From Candidatus Marinarcus aquaticus (GTDB lineage Bacteria > Campylobacterota > Campylobacteria > Campylobacterales > Arcobacteraceae), in contig NZ_PDKN01000004.1 in NCBI RefSeq assembly GCF_004116335.1, forward strand, positions 180,937-244,936: a stretch of DNA of 64,000 bases. Direction: 5' to 3'. Under the pieces are notes generated by a model. It saw only the letters and a list, made by a program, of their open reading frames with translations. It did no database searches and had not been told where the DNA came from. Positions 36,469 through 45,351 of the stretch are shown one piece after another (the first letter of the stretch is position 1; each line of letters opens with the position of its first letter). The position numbers were made by a program, and so were the translations under genes.

Positions 36469-36918
36469 TTAAACTGCGGGTAAATTATACTCTGGTAAAT
36501 TTTCATTTGAAAAAATGGTTTCATCCAATATTTGAGGCAAACAAAAGGGTTTTATCTCTCTGTCTTGCTCAATAAAATCAACAATAATTTCACCATTTTG
36601 AAGCATAAAATATTTTTTGCCTAATGCTTTAATGGGTGAATTTTGATTGAAATGAAATCCACTGCTTGCCAATAACTCTAACTTTTGGGTAATGACCAAT
36701 GTTTTTAAAAACACATACGCGACTTTGATGGCCATATAACTTCCAGGAGCATTAACATAAAAAATACGTTGAAGCGTTTGCTCTTTGAGTATCTCTTCAA
36801 ATATAAGTGGTATTATATCAGATGATTGCCCCTCTTTTTCATAAACTTTTATTAATTTGTTGTTTTTATACAGACCAATAAGAATGGGATTGGCAATACT
36901 GATAACTAATACATCCAT
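36469..36918 (-). CDS. tsaB: TsaB-like tRNA threonylcarbamoyladenosine protein, short form
   Basis: TsaB helps TsaD and TsaE make t6A37 in ANN-decoding tRNAs. The key motif VNAPGSYMAIKVAYVFLKTL corresponds to the VNGPGSFTGIR region of TsaB. The protein starts with an actin-like strand (MDVLVISIANPILIGLY). At 149 residues it is clearly shorter than the 210-230 residues usual in other bacteria, lacking most of the second domain. The frame opens 13 codons earlier inside lpxC; the ATG at 36918 is preferred because it begins the conserved strand. Confidence 0.72.
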   Translation of the reverse strand: MDVLVISIANPILIGLYKNNKLIKVYEKEGQSSDIIPLIFEEILKEQTLQRIFYVNAPGSYMAIKVAYVFLKTLVITQKLELLASSGFHFNQNSPIKALGKKYFMLQNGEIIVDFIEQDREIKPFCLPQILDETIFSNENLPEYNLPAV

Positions 36919-36928
36919 ATAACTTCTT

Positions 36929-37831
36929 TTAATTGGCGTGTGCAAATGCCATTTCAAAGACTTTACTCTCTGCTTCAGCAGTATCTAAATCTACAATTTC
37001 ATAGTTCTCTTCAGATTCGAAGAGTTTTTTGGTTAAGAGGTGATTTAAATGATGACTTCCTGCATGTGCGTTATACTCACCAATCATGGTATAACCCAAC
37101 AGTGCCATGTCACCAATGGCATCTAGAATTTTATGTCGTACAAACTCATTTTCATATCGTAACCCTTCAGGATTAAGTACTTTATTGTCATCTAAAACGA
37201 TGGCATTTTCCAAACTACCGCCTTGTGCTAATCCGATACTTCTTAAATATTGTACTTCATGTAAAAATCCAAAAGTCCGTGCTTTTGAGATGTTCTCTTT
37301 GTACTCTTTAATCGAGTAATCAAATCTAAACTCTTGCTCCCCAATAACAGGGTGTTCAAAATTAATAGAGAAATCATAAACAATATGGTGAGAAGGTTTT
37401 AGGCTGACGATTTTGCCTTCATCGGTTTTAACTTGTACATCTTTTTTCACTTTGATGGCTTTTTTTGTTGCCTCTTGTTCTTTGATACCCACTTCATCAA
37501 TCAGCAAACAATACCCACTGCTGCTTCCATCAAGTACGGGGACTTCATCATTGTCTAAAATAATTCGAAGGTTATCAATACCGTACGCATAAATAGCCGA
37601 CAAAAGATGTTCAATGGTTGATATGATCACCCCATCTTTTCCAATGACCGTAGCCATTTTAGTATCCACCACATTCTCTATTTTAAGTGGGATGGTTACA
37701 CCCTCATCTTTACGATAAAAAACGATTCCCATATTCTCTTCTAAAGGTTCCAGTTTCATTGTGACGGGAACACCTTTATGAAGTCCGATTCCTACAATCT
37801 CAATGGGTTTTTTGATGGTTCGTTGTTTCAT
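36929..37831 (-). CDS. lpxC: UDP-3-O-acyl-N-acetylglucosamine deacetylase
   Basis: The committed, zinc-dependent step of lipid A synthesis. The 300-residue protein has N-terminal GIGLHKG, the zinc ligand segment STIEHLLSAIYAYGIDNL, and the second ligand region RHKILDAIGDMALLG, with the catalytic His in HAGSHHLNHLL. It is between the M23 peptidase and tsaB, so cell-envelope genes are contiguous here. Confidence 0.96.
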   Translation of the reverse strand: MKQRTIKKPIEIVGIGLHKGVPVTMKLEPLEENMGIVFYRKDEGVTIPLKIENVVDTKMATVIGKDGVIISTIEHLLSAIYAYGIDNLRIILDNDEVPVLDGSSSGYCLLIDEVGIKEQEATKKAIKVKKDVQVKTDEGKIVSLKPSHHIVYDFSINFEHPVIGEQEFRFDYSIKEYKENISKARTFGFLHEVQYLRSIGLAQGGSLENAIVLDDNKVLNPEGLRYENEFVRHKILDAIGDMALLGYTMIGEYNAHAGSHHLNHLLTKKLFESEENYEIVDLDTAEAESKVFEMAFAHAN

Positions 37832-39204
37832 TTTGTATCTATTACCTTTTTAGCACTATCAAGCACGTCTGTGATACGTGTTTTAATCCAATTTTTATCC
37901 ATCCACTCTAATGGATTAACTTCAACCCCTTGTACCAATACCCCAAAGTGTAAATGATCTCCCAACACGGCACCACTTGTACCTGTTTTTGCAATCACTT
38001 GATTGGTTTTTATCTCATCACCCACATTGATTTTAGCAATACTTGTGTGTGCATACAGACTTGACAATCCCATTTTATGATCGACGATGATGGTATTACC
38101 ATAAATACCTATGTACTTACTGGCAATTACTCGTCCTGGATTGGTTGCTTTAATGGTGGCGTGTTTTACACTCGCCCAATCAATCCCTAAGTGCCATGCT
38201 TCATCAATCTTACTTCCATTATGGTAGTAGTGTCGTTTTTCTGCAAACCCAGCCGCCGTTCTTGAACCACTCAGACGACTGAAGGGTTTAATATCAAATG
38301 AAGTGATAGCACTTCTGTCCATGTATTTTCGACTGTCTTTTTTAATTATATCCACATTTTTAGCTCTTAGCAACCTATTTTGCGCAATAAAGACCTCTTC
38401 AAGCTCTTCTGGTATAGGCTCATTGCTCTGTTCTAATACAGAGGTACTCACATTTTTAATAAAATTATCTGAGATTTTAATGGTATCATTCTTCGCTTTC
38501 AAAGGTCGAATGTAAAGTGGTATTTTGTTTTTAGTAATATTGCCCGCTTTATCTTTTGCAATGATTGATACTTGTTCAAAGTCATCAATTGTAACGGGCC
38601 AAGCAATCAGAGAGACATAATAATTCTCTTTATAAAAAGGAATAAGCTCAAACGTCTCTTCATCGTTATTAAAACTGATGTATGCCTCCTCTAAGTTATC
38701 ATCAAAGACTTCTACAACGGCAACAGCACTTCCACCTTTTCGAATAGCCAATGAGTTTCCAACCACGTTTGCAACGGGTTTTTTAGTATCAATTTTAACG
38801 TTAAACGTTTCACTCGCACGATTTCCTTCTAAGAAGTTCCATTTGCTGTTATCCACAACCTCAACAGCAATTTGAACCTCTTTGCTTTTAAAGAAAATAT
38901 CCAATTGTGGTGGAACAATTTTCAAATCCACACTTTTAAGTGGCTCTTTTAATACCTCATTTTTTAAAATGGTTTCATTGGCACCATCTTTAAAAACAAC
39001 TTTGTAGTATTTAATTCCACTGTTATCATCTATTTTTAAATCCAAACTCTCTTTGAGGTTCCAATAAATATCTTTTTTAAATGTAATTATGGGTGCCTCT
39101 TTTTCAAAAATAGGAGAGACAAATACAAACCCCACACCACCTAATATACCTAAAAATATTATTAAAAATAATACTTTTCCAAAACTGCTTTTTTTATTTC
39201 TCAA
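37828..39204 (-). CDS. M23 family peptidoglycan endopeptidase
   Basis: A membrane-anchored (N-terminal helix about residues 9-29) periplasmic protein of 458 residues. A long all-beta middle region (about 40-300) precedes a LytM/M23 domain with zinc ligands in HLGIDWAS and HLHFG, and the YAHTSIAKINVGDEI strand typical of the family. It probably trims peptidoglycan crosslinks, as the cell-shape M23 enzymes of Campylobacter and Helicobacter do. The start is TTG after AAAGGAAG. It overlaps lpxC by 4 bp and the DHH gene by 11 bp. Confidence 0.88.
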   Translation of the reverse strand: MRNKKSSFGKVLFLIIFLGILGGVGFVFVSPIFEKEAPIITFKKDIYWNLKESLDLKIDDNSGIKYYKVVFKDGANETILKNEVLKEPLKSVDLKIVPPQLDIFFKSKEVQIAVEVVDNSKWNFLEGNRASETFNVKIDTKKPVANVVGNSLAIRKGGSAVAVVEVFDDNLEEAYISFNNDEETFELIPFYKENYYVSLIAWPVTIDDFEQVSIIAKDKAGNITKNKIPLYIRPLKAKNDTIKISDNFIKNVSTSVLEQSNEPIPEELEEVFIAQNRLLRAKNVDIIKKDSRKYMDRSAITSFDIKPFSRLSGSRTAAGFAEKRHYYHNGSKIDEAWHLGIDWASVKHATIKATNPGRVIASKYIGIYGNTIIVDHKMGLSSLYAHTSIAKINVGDEIKTNQVIAKTGTSGAVLGDHLHFGVLVQGVEVNPLEWMDKNWIKTRITDVLDSAKKVIDTK

Positions 39205-40174
39205 GAACTTCCTTTAACACTATCTCTTTTGCTTCAAAAACATCTTTACACTCTAAAGAACACCCTGCGGCATTTAGGTGCCCTCCACCTCCAAATAAAC
39301 TCGCAATATCAGACACATCAATCTTCTCTTTAGAACGAAGAGAGACACGCACTTTACCATTTGATACTCTAAAATATATGGCAATTTTAACCACTGCAAT
39401 GCTTAATACCATGTTCAATGCCACCTCTGTATCCAACAAAGAAGCACCCGTTTGTTTAAACCATTCAGGGCGTGCATAAATGGTCGCAACTCGTCCTTCG
39501 TTGTGCAGCTCTAAACTCTCAAAAATCTTAGGCAAAATGCGATATTTTGCCAATGAATCCCGTCTGGTTAACAAATCTGCAATTTTAGATGGATCAGCAC
39601 CACACTTCACCAAATAGTTAATCTTGTCATACGTGAACTCATCACACCGATTGACTGTAAATGCTAAGGAGTCATCATAAATACCCACATACATCGCTGT
39701 CGCACTGTTTTTCGTGATATACAACCCATTGAATTTAAAGAAGTCATACACTACTTCAGACGTTGATGACTTATAATAATCCACAATATTCACATCGCCA
39801 AAGTGATCGTTGGACTTATGATGATCAAAATTAATCAGAGGAATCCCTTGAGGAATCTCAAAACCTAATCGTGACATCGCACCACAATCCACTGAAATCA
39901 CCAAGTCATAAAACTTGGGCAATTCATGAATGATTTTATCAAACCCATTAAGAAAGTCTAAATTTTGAGGCAACTCTGTACCCACATTAAAGACTTTGTG
40001 TTTGATTCTGTTTTCACGAAAATAGTTCGACAACGCCAATGCTGATGCAATGGTATCTGCATCAGGATTGACATGCGTTACTATTAATATATACCGACTC
40101 TTTTCTATAAGTGTCAGAGCCTCTTCAAGTGAAGAAGTGTCTACTTTGTTGTTTAAGATAAAATCTTTCTTCAC
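39194..40174 (-). CDS. DHH family phosphoesterase (NrnA-like)
   Basis: Probably degrades short oligoribonucleotides and/or 3'-phosphoadenosine 5'-phosphate. Motifs: THVNPDADTIAS (DHH motif I region), SVDCGAM, FDHHKSN (the DHH signature) and the C-terminal DHHA1 motif GGGGHLNAAG. A TTG opens the frame at 40195, but AGGAG lies only five bases before the GTG at 40174, which gives 326 residues and is chosen. It is third in the nadA-nadC-DHH order, separated from nadC by 64 bp. Confidence 0.88.
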   Translation of the reverse strand: MKKDFILNNKVDTSSLEEALTLIEKSRYILIVTHVNPDADTIASALALSNYFRENRIKHKVFNVGTELPQNLDFLNGFDKIIHELPKFYDLVISVDCGAMSRLGFEIPQGIPLINFDHHKSNDHFGDVNIVDYYKSSTSEVVYDFFKFNGLYITKNSATAMYVGIYDDSLAFTVNRCDEFTYDKINYLVKCGADPSKIADLLTRRDSLAKYRILPKIFESLELHNEGRVATIYARPEWFKQTGASLLDTEVALNMVLSIAVVKIAIYFRVSNGKVRVSLRSKEKIDVSDIASLFGGGGHLNAAGCSLECKDVFEAKEIVLKEVLEK

Positions 40175-40238
40175 GTTGCTCCTTTCACATCTCAATCATT
40201 GTATACAAGAAAATATAACAAAAAGTTAACAAACGCTC

Positions 40239-41060
40239 TTAATCAAACTTCATTGAGAAATCTAACCATGTTGCTTGGTGAATAATACTTCCACTGCTGA
40301 TTGCATCCACTTTTGTTGCGGCATACTCTTGAATGGTATCTAAAGAGATGTTTCCACTGGCTTCCAATAAAATATGCGGGTAATGCTCATTTCTAAATGT
40401 AACCACTTCCACAATCTGCTCAGGTGTCATGTTATCACACATGATGATATCTGCACCCGCATCCATGGCTTCTTGAACTTGCTGAAAGGTTTCACACTCA
40501 ATCTCAATTTTTGTTACCCAAGAGATTCGTTTGCGCGCTTTTACGATAAACTCTTTTAAGTTTTGAATGGTTCGCATGTGCGTATCTTTTAACATTAAAC
40601 AATCATCCAAGCCCAATCGGTGGTTAATAGCCCCTCCGACTCTTGAAGCATACTTTTCAAAATCTCGAAGTTGTGGTCGCGTCTTTCGTGTATCTAAAAG
40701 TACAACCCCCGTACCTTCAATGAGTTTGGCATATTTGTTGGCCATGGTTGCAATACCACTGGCATGTTGCAACATATTTAAAAAGGTTCGTTCACTTGAA
40801 AGCAAAATAGAGGCTTTTCCTTCCAGTTTTGCAATTACGTCTCCTTTCTTAATAACATCTCCATCAAATTTTAAAAATTTACAATCAAATTTTTCAGTTC
40901 GAGCAAGTACTTTGGCGTATTTAACTCCTGCAAGGATACCGTCACTTTTAGCAATGGCTCGTGCGGTGAAGCGTCCTTTTGGTGCAACATCAAAGAATAA
41001 GTCCCCTCGACCGTTGTCTTCAATAACGGCATTCTTTACAAATTTCTTAATATTAATCAT
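40239..41060 (-). CDS. nadC: nicotinate-nucleotide pyrophosphorylase (carboxylating)
   Basis: Turns quinolinate and PRPP into nicotinate mononucleotide. The 273-residue protein has ASGIATMANKYA, LDTRKTRPQLRDFEKYA and the DIIMCDNMTPEQI motif, and the C-terminal ASGNISLDTI segment. It overlaps nadA by 4 bp, so de novo NAD synthesis from iminoaspartate is one unit. nadB is not in the window. Confidence 0.96.
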   Translation of the reverse strand: MINIKKFVKNAVIEDNGRGDLFFDVAPKGRFTARAIAKSDGILAGVKYAKVLARTEKFDCKFLKFDGDVIKKGDVIAKLEGKASILLSSERTFLNMLQHASGIATMANKYAKLIEGTGVVLLDTRKTRPQLRDFEKYASRVGGAINHRLGLDDCLMLKDTHMRTIQNLKEFIVKARKRISWVTKIEIECETFQQVQEAMDAGADIIMCDNMTPEQIVEVVTFRNEHYPHILLEASGNISLDTIQEYAATKVDAISSGSIIHQATWLDFSMKFD

Positions 41061-42049
41061 ACTTCAAACATCCTTTGCAGAGCTACTTTGGCCCATTTTA
41101 CGACTGATTCGTCAACTATAATCTCATTTTCATACGGTTCGTCTTGATCTTTTTCAATCGCTTTGAGTGTTCTGTAAACATCTTCTAAAGTGGTTTCATT
41201 CATCGTTGGACACTCTGGTTTGGTTGAACTTAAAATATAGGTATTTTTCTCTCGTAATCGGTTCACCATATTATACTCTGTTCCCACAGCAACTTTTTGA
41301 TCTTGGGGTAAATCTTTTATAAATTGTATCAATTGAGACGTTGAACCCACAAAATCTGCGGCGTCACACACTCTTGGGTCACATTCAGGATGCACCGCAA
41401 TTAAAATATCAGGGAATTTATTTCGGTAAAACTCTATGTCTTCAACACTAAAGAGTTGATGAACAGAACAAAAACCATCATAACAAATAATATCTGCTTC
41501 ATGTGGGTCTGTGCCATCGCCAATAACGGTGGATTTTAGATTCAAACTTTTAGCAAAGTTTTGACCTAGGCATCTGTCGGGTACAAAAAAGATTTTCTTA
41601 CCTGACTCTAATCCTTTTTGAATGATTTTATAGGCATTAGAACTCGTACACACCATTCCACCCATCTCTCCCACACGTGCTTTCACAGCTGCACTGGAGT
41701 TGATATAGGTAATGGGAAGCAAATCTTCACTTTTAATGCCCACATCATTGAGTTTTTTTAAACTCTCATCAAAATAGTCCACATCAATCATTCTTGCCAT
41801 AGCACAACAGGCAATTTTAGGCATTAAAACTCTTTTTTGTGGGCTTAGAACTTTGACACTCTCTCCCATAAATCCCACACCACAAAACAGAATGTATTTA
41901 CTGGATGTATTCATCGCTTTTTTGGCAAGCTCGAGAGAGTCGCCGTTGATGTCAGCAAGCTCAAAGACTTCATCTCGTTGATAAAAGTGAGCAACTATCG
42001 TCACATCGAGTTGCTCTTTTAGTTTCAGTATCTCTTCTTTTAAATTCAA
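41057..42049 (-). CDS. nadA: quinolinate synthase
   Basis: Condenses iminoaspartate with dihydroxyacetone phosphate; it has a 4Fe-4S cluster. The 330 residues include VAHFYQRDEV, three candidate cluster cysteines (FCGVGFMGE, GGMVCTSSNA, and CPTMNETTLE) and the HPECDPRV motif. The start is TTG with AAAGGT six bases upstream. It heads a long minus-strand block that runs to ribD with almost no gaps. Confidence 0.95.
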   Translation of the reverse strand: MNLKEEILKLKEQLDVTIVAHFYQRDEVFELADINGDSLELAKKAMNTSSKYILFCGVGFMGESVKVLSPQKRVLMPKIACCAMARMIDVDYFDESLKKLNDVGIKSEDLLPITYINSSAAVKARVGEMGGMVCTSSNAYKIIQKGLESGKKIFFVPDRCLGQNFAKSLNLKSTVIGDGTDPHEADIICYDGFCSVHQLFSVEDIEFYRNKFPDILIAVHPECDPRVCDAADFVGSTSQLIQFIKDLPQDQKVAVGTEYNMVNRLREKNTYILSSTKPECPTMNETTLEDVYRTLKAIEKDQDEPYENEIIVDESVVKWAKVALQRMFEV

Positions 42050-42135
42050 AATTGACCTTTAGTAATAGGCAAAGAACACGGTGTGTTTTATCTCTGCCCT
42101 ACTCATTTTAAATCGGAATATAACAAAATTTTAGT

Positions 42136-42141
42136 TATAAT
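42136..42141 (+). promoter_or_regulatory. -10 box for plsY-folB
   Basis: TATAAT after AAAATTTTAGT. It lies 72 bp before the plsY ATG, in the divergent region between nadA and plsY. Confidence 0.4.
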
Positions 42142-42212
42142 TCATTTAAATAAATCAATTGGTCTGAAAATCGTATGGATATCAAAGGCCTATATATTAA
42201 TCAAGGAAAAGC

Positions 42213-42836
42213 ATGGACTTTTTTTCACACACCACCATTCAATTCTATATTGCCGCATATTTGTTTGGTTCGATTCCCTTTGGGCTTCTTTTAGCAAAAC
42301 TGTTTGCGGGAGTGGATATTAAATCTCAAGGAAGTAAAAGTATTGGAGCTACAAACGTATTAAGAGTGGTTAAACAAACCAATCCAAGTCTGGCTAAAAA
42401 GCTCAGCGTTGCAACGGTGCTTTTGGATGCTCTTAAAGGAACCATTGTACTTTTAGTGGCTCTTTCAATGGATGTTTCACAAGCAACTCTTTGGGGAATT
42501 GCTGTATTAGCTGTATTGGGTCATTGTTACTCTGTCTTTTTAGGATTAGAAGGAGGGAAAGGTGTTGCTACAGGATTGGGCGTGTTTATTGTGCTTATTC
42601 CTATTCCTACACTTATTGGTGCAGTGGTTTGGGCATTTTGTGCAAAGGTGCTTAAAATCTCATCGCTCTCTTCGCTGTTAGGTCTTATCACCGCCGTCAT
42701 TGCTGCACTTTTTATAAACAATGGTTTAGGTGTACAAAGTAATGTTCCTATGTATATTGTTGCATTCATTATAATTTATAAACATATTCCCAATATTATA
42801 AGACTGGTACGTGGACAAGAGGGTAAAGTAGCATAA
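42213..42836 (+). CDS. plsY: glycerol-3-phosphate acyltransferase
   Basis: Transfers acyl from acyl-phosphate to glycerol-3-phosphate, starting phospholipid synthesis in the inner membrane. Five membrane segments are visible in 207 residues, with family motifs GSIPFG (near 20), KSQGSKSIGATNVLR (about 38-52) and the GLEGGKGVATG glycine loop (near 110). It overlaps folB by one base (TAATG). Confidence 0.95.
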   Translation: MDFFSHTTIQFYIAAYLFGSIPFGLLLAKLFAGVDIKSQGSKSIGATNVLRVVKQTNPSLAKKLSVATVLLDALKGTIVLLVALSMDVSQATLWGIAVLAVLGHCYSVFLGLEGGKGVATGLGVFIVLIPIPTLIGAVVWAFCAKVLKISSLSSLLGLITAVIAALFINNGLGVQSNVPMYIVAFIIIYKHIPNIIRLVRGQEGKVA

Positions 42837-43147
42837 TGAAAGTCTCTATCAATGAGTTAACATTTAACTGTATCATCGGCATTTTACCTTTTGAACGAGA
42901 AAAAGAACAAAGAGTGGTGATCAACTGCTCTTTTTCTTATAACTACTCAAATAATGCGTTTATTGATTACAGTTTGGTTGCAAAAGAGATTGAAAAAACA
43001 ATGAAAAAGAGACAATTTGAGCTTTTAGAAGAAGCCATCCTTTATTTAAAGAAAAAACTCACAAAAAAATACAAAATAACAAAACTTAAGCTTGCTATCG
43101 CTAAACCCGATATTCTTAACAACTGTATTGTCACAATTGAACACTGA
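42836..43147 (+). CDS. folB: dihydroneopterin aldolase
   Basis: A folate-pathway enzyme that cleaves dihydroneopterin to 6-hydroxymethyl-dihydropterin. The protein is short (103 residues) but has the usual opening (ISINELTFNCIIGILPFEREKEQ), DYSLVAKEIE, and the C-terminal KLKLAIAKPDIL segment corresponding to the KP motif. It is co-transcribed with plsY. Confidence 0.85.
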   Translation: MKVSINELTFNCIIGILPFEREKEQRVVINCSFSYNYSNNAFIDYSLVAKEIEKTMKKRQFELLEEAILYLKKKLTKKYKITKLKLAIAKPDILNNCIVTIEH

Positions 43148-43207
43148 TTCACCATTTTTGTATGCTCTAAACACCCTTATTTATTTAATAATTCCTTAAA
43201 TTATATC

Positions 43208-43345
43208 TATAATTCAAAAGAATACCCAGATTTAAGAAAACTTTAAAAAACTCTCGTGTAGAATTGCTCTAACGGTGTATCGGAAAAGGTACCTTTGATG
43301 GTATGGTTCGCGCGCTCCGATAATACTGACGAAATTTCGAAATTT
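43208..43345 (+). promoter_or_regulatory. promoter and structured long 5' leader of the porin gene
   Basis: A perfect TATAAT (43208-43213) and a weaker TAGAAT (43259-43264) are candidate -10 boxes. The leader holds TATCGGA/TCCGATA (43278-43284/43316-43322) enclosing the 12-bp palindrome AAAGGTACCTTT (43285-43296), then the palindrome CGAAATTTCG (43330-43339) right before the GGAG ribosome binding site. It is a leader of about 85 or 140 nt depending on the start. Confidence 0.5.
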
Positions 43346-43355
43346 AGGAGAACAA

Positions 43356-44588
43356 ATGAAAAAAATCGTAAAAATGAGTTTAGTGGCTGCTGTAGCAGTT
43401 GCTGGTTTAACTACTGCTAACGCAAAACCTTTAGAGGAAGCAATCAAAAACGTTGACGTATCTGGAACAGTTGTATACAGATATGATGACAGAGATTACA
43501 ATGATGAATACAGTGATAAAGATTTATCAAACAACAAATATAAAATTGGTTTAAATCTTAAAGCAAAAGTTAACGATGACGTTACTGCTGTTACTAGATT
43601 CATTGTTGGTTCACAAACTAATGCTGATTTCGTATCTTTAAATACTACTACAGATGGTGGTAAAGATGGTCAAGCTGACGTATCTTTAAGTAATGTTTAC
43701 TTTTCATACACTGGTATTGCTAACACTACAGTTAACGTTGGTAAACAAGGGTTAACAACTCCTTGGACTGTTGCTATTGACCCAGATGGAAATGAGCAAA
43801 CTGGTACTGGTATCTTAGCTCTTACAACTGTAGGACCAGTTACTTTAGCAGGTGCTTACTTTAACCAAACAAACTTAACTGACTCAGCTGACATGACAAT
43901 TCAAGGTGGTACAGCGAATGGTCTTAAATTAACTGACGTATTAGAAGGTGATCGAAACATTTGGACTGTTGCTGCAATTGCAAATGTAGGACCAGTTGCT
44001 TTAGATGCATGGTACTTAGAAATGCAAGATACATTTGACACTTTCACATTAGGTGCATCTGCTAACTTTGATTTTGATGCAGTGAAATTATCTGTTGGTG
44101 CTAGACACACTATGTTAGACTTCGATAGAGAATTAGCTGGAAAAGCATTATCTAAAGAAGACCAATCTTTAACAAAAATCATGTTAGGTTTAAAAGCTGG
44201 AATTTTCGGTGCTAACGTAAACTACGGATGGACTGATGATGAAGGTGGTACTGCTGCATTAGATAACGATGCTACAACTGGTATGCAAGGGTACACTGTA
44301 CAATTAAACGGTGTTGCAGATGCTCAATACTTACAAGTTTCTGTTGATGCACAAGTATTAGAGTCATTAAACATTGCTCTTAAATATCACCAATTAGATA
44401 AAGATAAAAATGATGACCATGGTAGAGGTACAGATTTAACTGATAAAGAGTTATATTTACAAGCTACATACAAAATGTCTCCAAACTTATCTACATATGT
44501 TAGATTTGGTGAAAATGAGTATGAAAAAGAAAATGCAAAAGATCAAGAAGGTACAATCGGAAGATTACAAGTACAATACTCTTTCTAA
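43356..44588 (+). CDS. major outer membrane porin
   Basis: A beta-barrel outer membrane channel of 410 residues. The signal peptide ends near ANA|KP (about 22-23). Alternating amphipathic strands follow, rich in Gly/Asp/Asn/Thr, and the protein ends in the terminal phenylalanine YSF expected for outer-membrane assembly. The overall style matches Campylobacterota MOMP-type porins. Codon use is strongly biased, suggesting very high expression. It has a structured leader and a classic terminator. Confidence 0.9.
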   Translation: MKKIVKMSLVAAVAVAGLTTANAKPLEEAIKNVDVSGTVVYRYDDRDYNDEYSDKDLSNNKYKIGLNLKAKVNDDVTAVTRFIVGSQTNADFVSLNTTTDGGKDGQADVSLSNVYFSYTGIANTTVNVGKQGLTTPWTVAIDPDGNEQTGTGILALTTVGPVTLAGAYFNQTNLTDSADMTIQGGTANGLKLTDVLEGDRNIWTVAAIANVGPVALDAWYLEMQDTFDTFTLGASANFDFDAVKLSVGARHTMLDFDRELAGKALSKEDQSLTKIMLGLKAGIFGANVNYGWTDDEGGTAALDNDATTGMQGYTVQLNGVADAQYLQVSVDAQVLESLNIALKYHQLDKDKNDDHGRGTDLTDKELYLQATYKMSPNLSTYVRFGENEYEKENAKDQEGTIGRLQVQYSF

Positions 44589-44625
44589 TTTTAGAAAAGT
44601 ATAGACCTGTCTTACTAAACTCAGT

Positions 44626-44658
44626 AAAGGGGTGAAGCTTTGGCTTTGCCCCTTTTTT
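44626..44658 (+). terminator. rho-independent terminator of the porin gene
   Basis: AAAGGGGTGAAGC (44626-44638) pairs with GCTTTGCCCCTTT (44643-44655), including two G-U pairs, followed by a T-run. Confidence 0.88.
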
Positions 44659-44727
44659 TATTTCTTTTTTTCTAACAAACCCTAAAGTAAAACTATGTTA
44701 CACTTTTTCTTTTTTAAAGGAAATGTA

Positions 44728-45351
44728 ATGATTAAAAAATCTTTGATAGTGTCATCGCTTCTACTCTCTTCTATTGCGCTACAAGCCCAAACCACTATGT
44801 GTTTTAAGGAAAATCATAAAGACATGATCACCATAGAAAACACACGACTGGATGGTGGCGCATGTGCAGGCAATAAGAGTGCAAAAGATATGAAGTCTGA
44901 AGGTTGGATGGTAGATGATATTAAAATCACCCCAACATCAAATGGAAGCAACTATATCTATATATTTAAAAAAGAGTCTGGTCTTCAAAACGTAAGTGAA
45001 GAAGAGCTTATGGATAAACTCTATAAGAAGTTAGAGAATGAAAAAAAAGCAAAAGAGGAAAAAGCCAAACAAGACCTCTTTGTAGCCAACTCAAAAGCAG
45101 GAGAAGCTTTATACACCTCTAAGTGTGCAAACTGTCATGGAGATAAAGGGGAGTTACGAGCCAAAGGTGTATCAAAACCTCTTAATACTCTTGATCACAA
45201 TGAATTCCAACATGCAATCAAAGCTTATAATAATGGAGAAAGAAACAGTGTGATGTCAATATTGATGAAACCATATGCAGGATCAATGGATTATCAAGAC
45301 ATTAAAAACGTCTATACATATCTTAAATCCATCAACTCAGAAAAGAACTAA
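44728..45351 (+). CDS. periplasmic monoheme c-type cytochrome, 207 aa
   Basis: The signal peptide (first 20 residues, ending LQAQ) precedes an N-terminal domain of about 100 residues with two cysteines (MCFKEN, GACAGN), a lysine/glutamate-rich linker, and a C-terminal class I cytochrome c domain with CANCH and a candidate Met ligand in [11 protein letters not shown]. The frame opens at 44695, but AAAGGAAA lies six bases before the ATG at 44728, which begins a proper signal peptide. Partner unknown; the N-terminal domain is not recognised. It overlaps prfB by one base (TAATG). Confidence 0.85.
   Translation: MIKKSLIVSSLLLSSIALQAQTTMCFKENHKDMITIENTRLDGGACAGNKSAKDMKSEGWMVDDIKITPTSNGSNYIYIFKKESGLQNVSEEELMDKLYKKLENEKKAKEEKAKQDLFVANSKAGEALYTSKCANCHGDKGELRAKGVSKPLNTLDHNEFQHAIKAYNNGERNSVMSILMKPYAGSMDYQDIKNVYTYLKSINSEKN

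Noticed and set aside
42083..42322. 79-codon ORF overlapping the plsY start
   Set aside because: Overlaps plsY in a different frame and shows no homology; the plsY frame has all family motifs.
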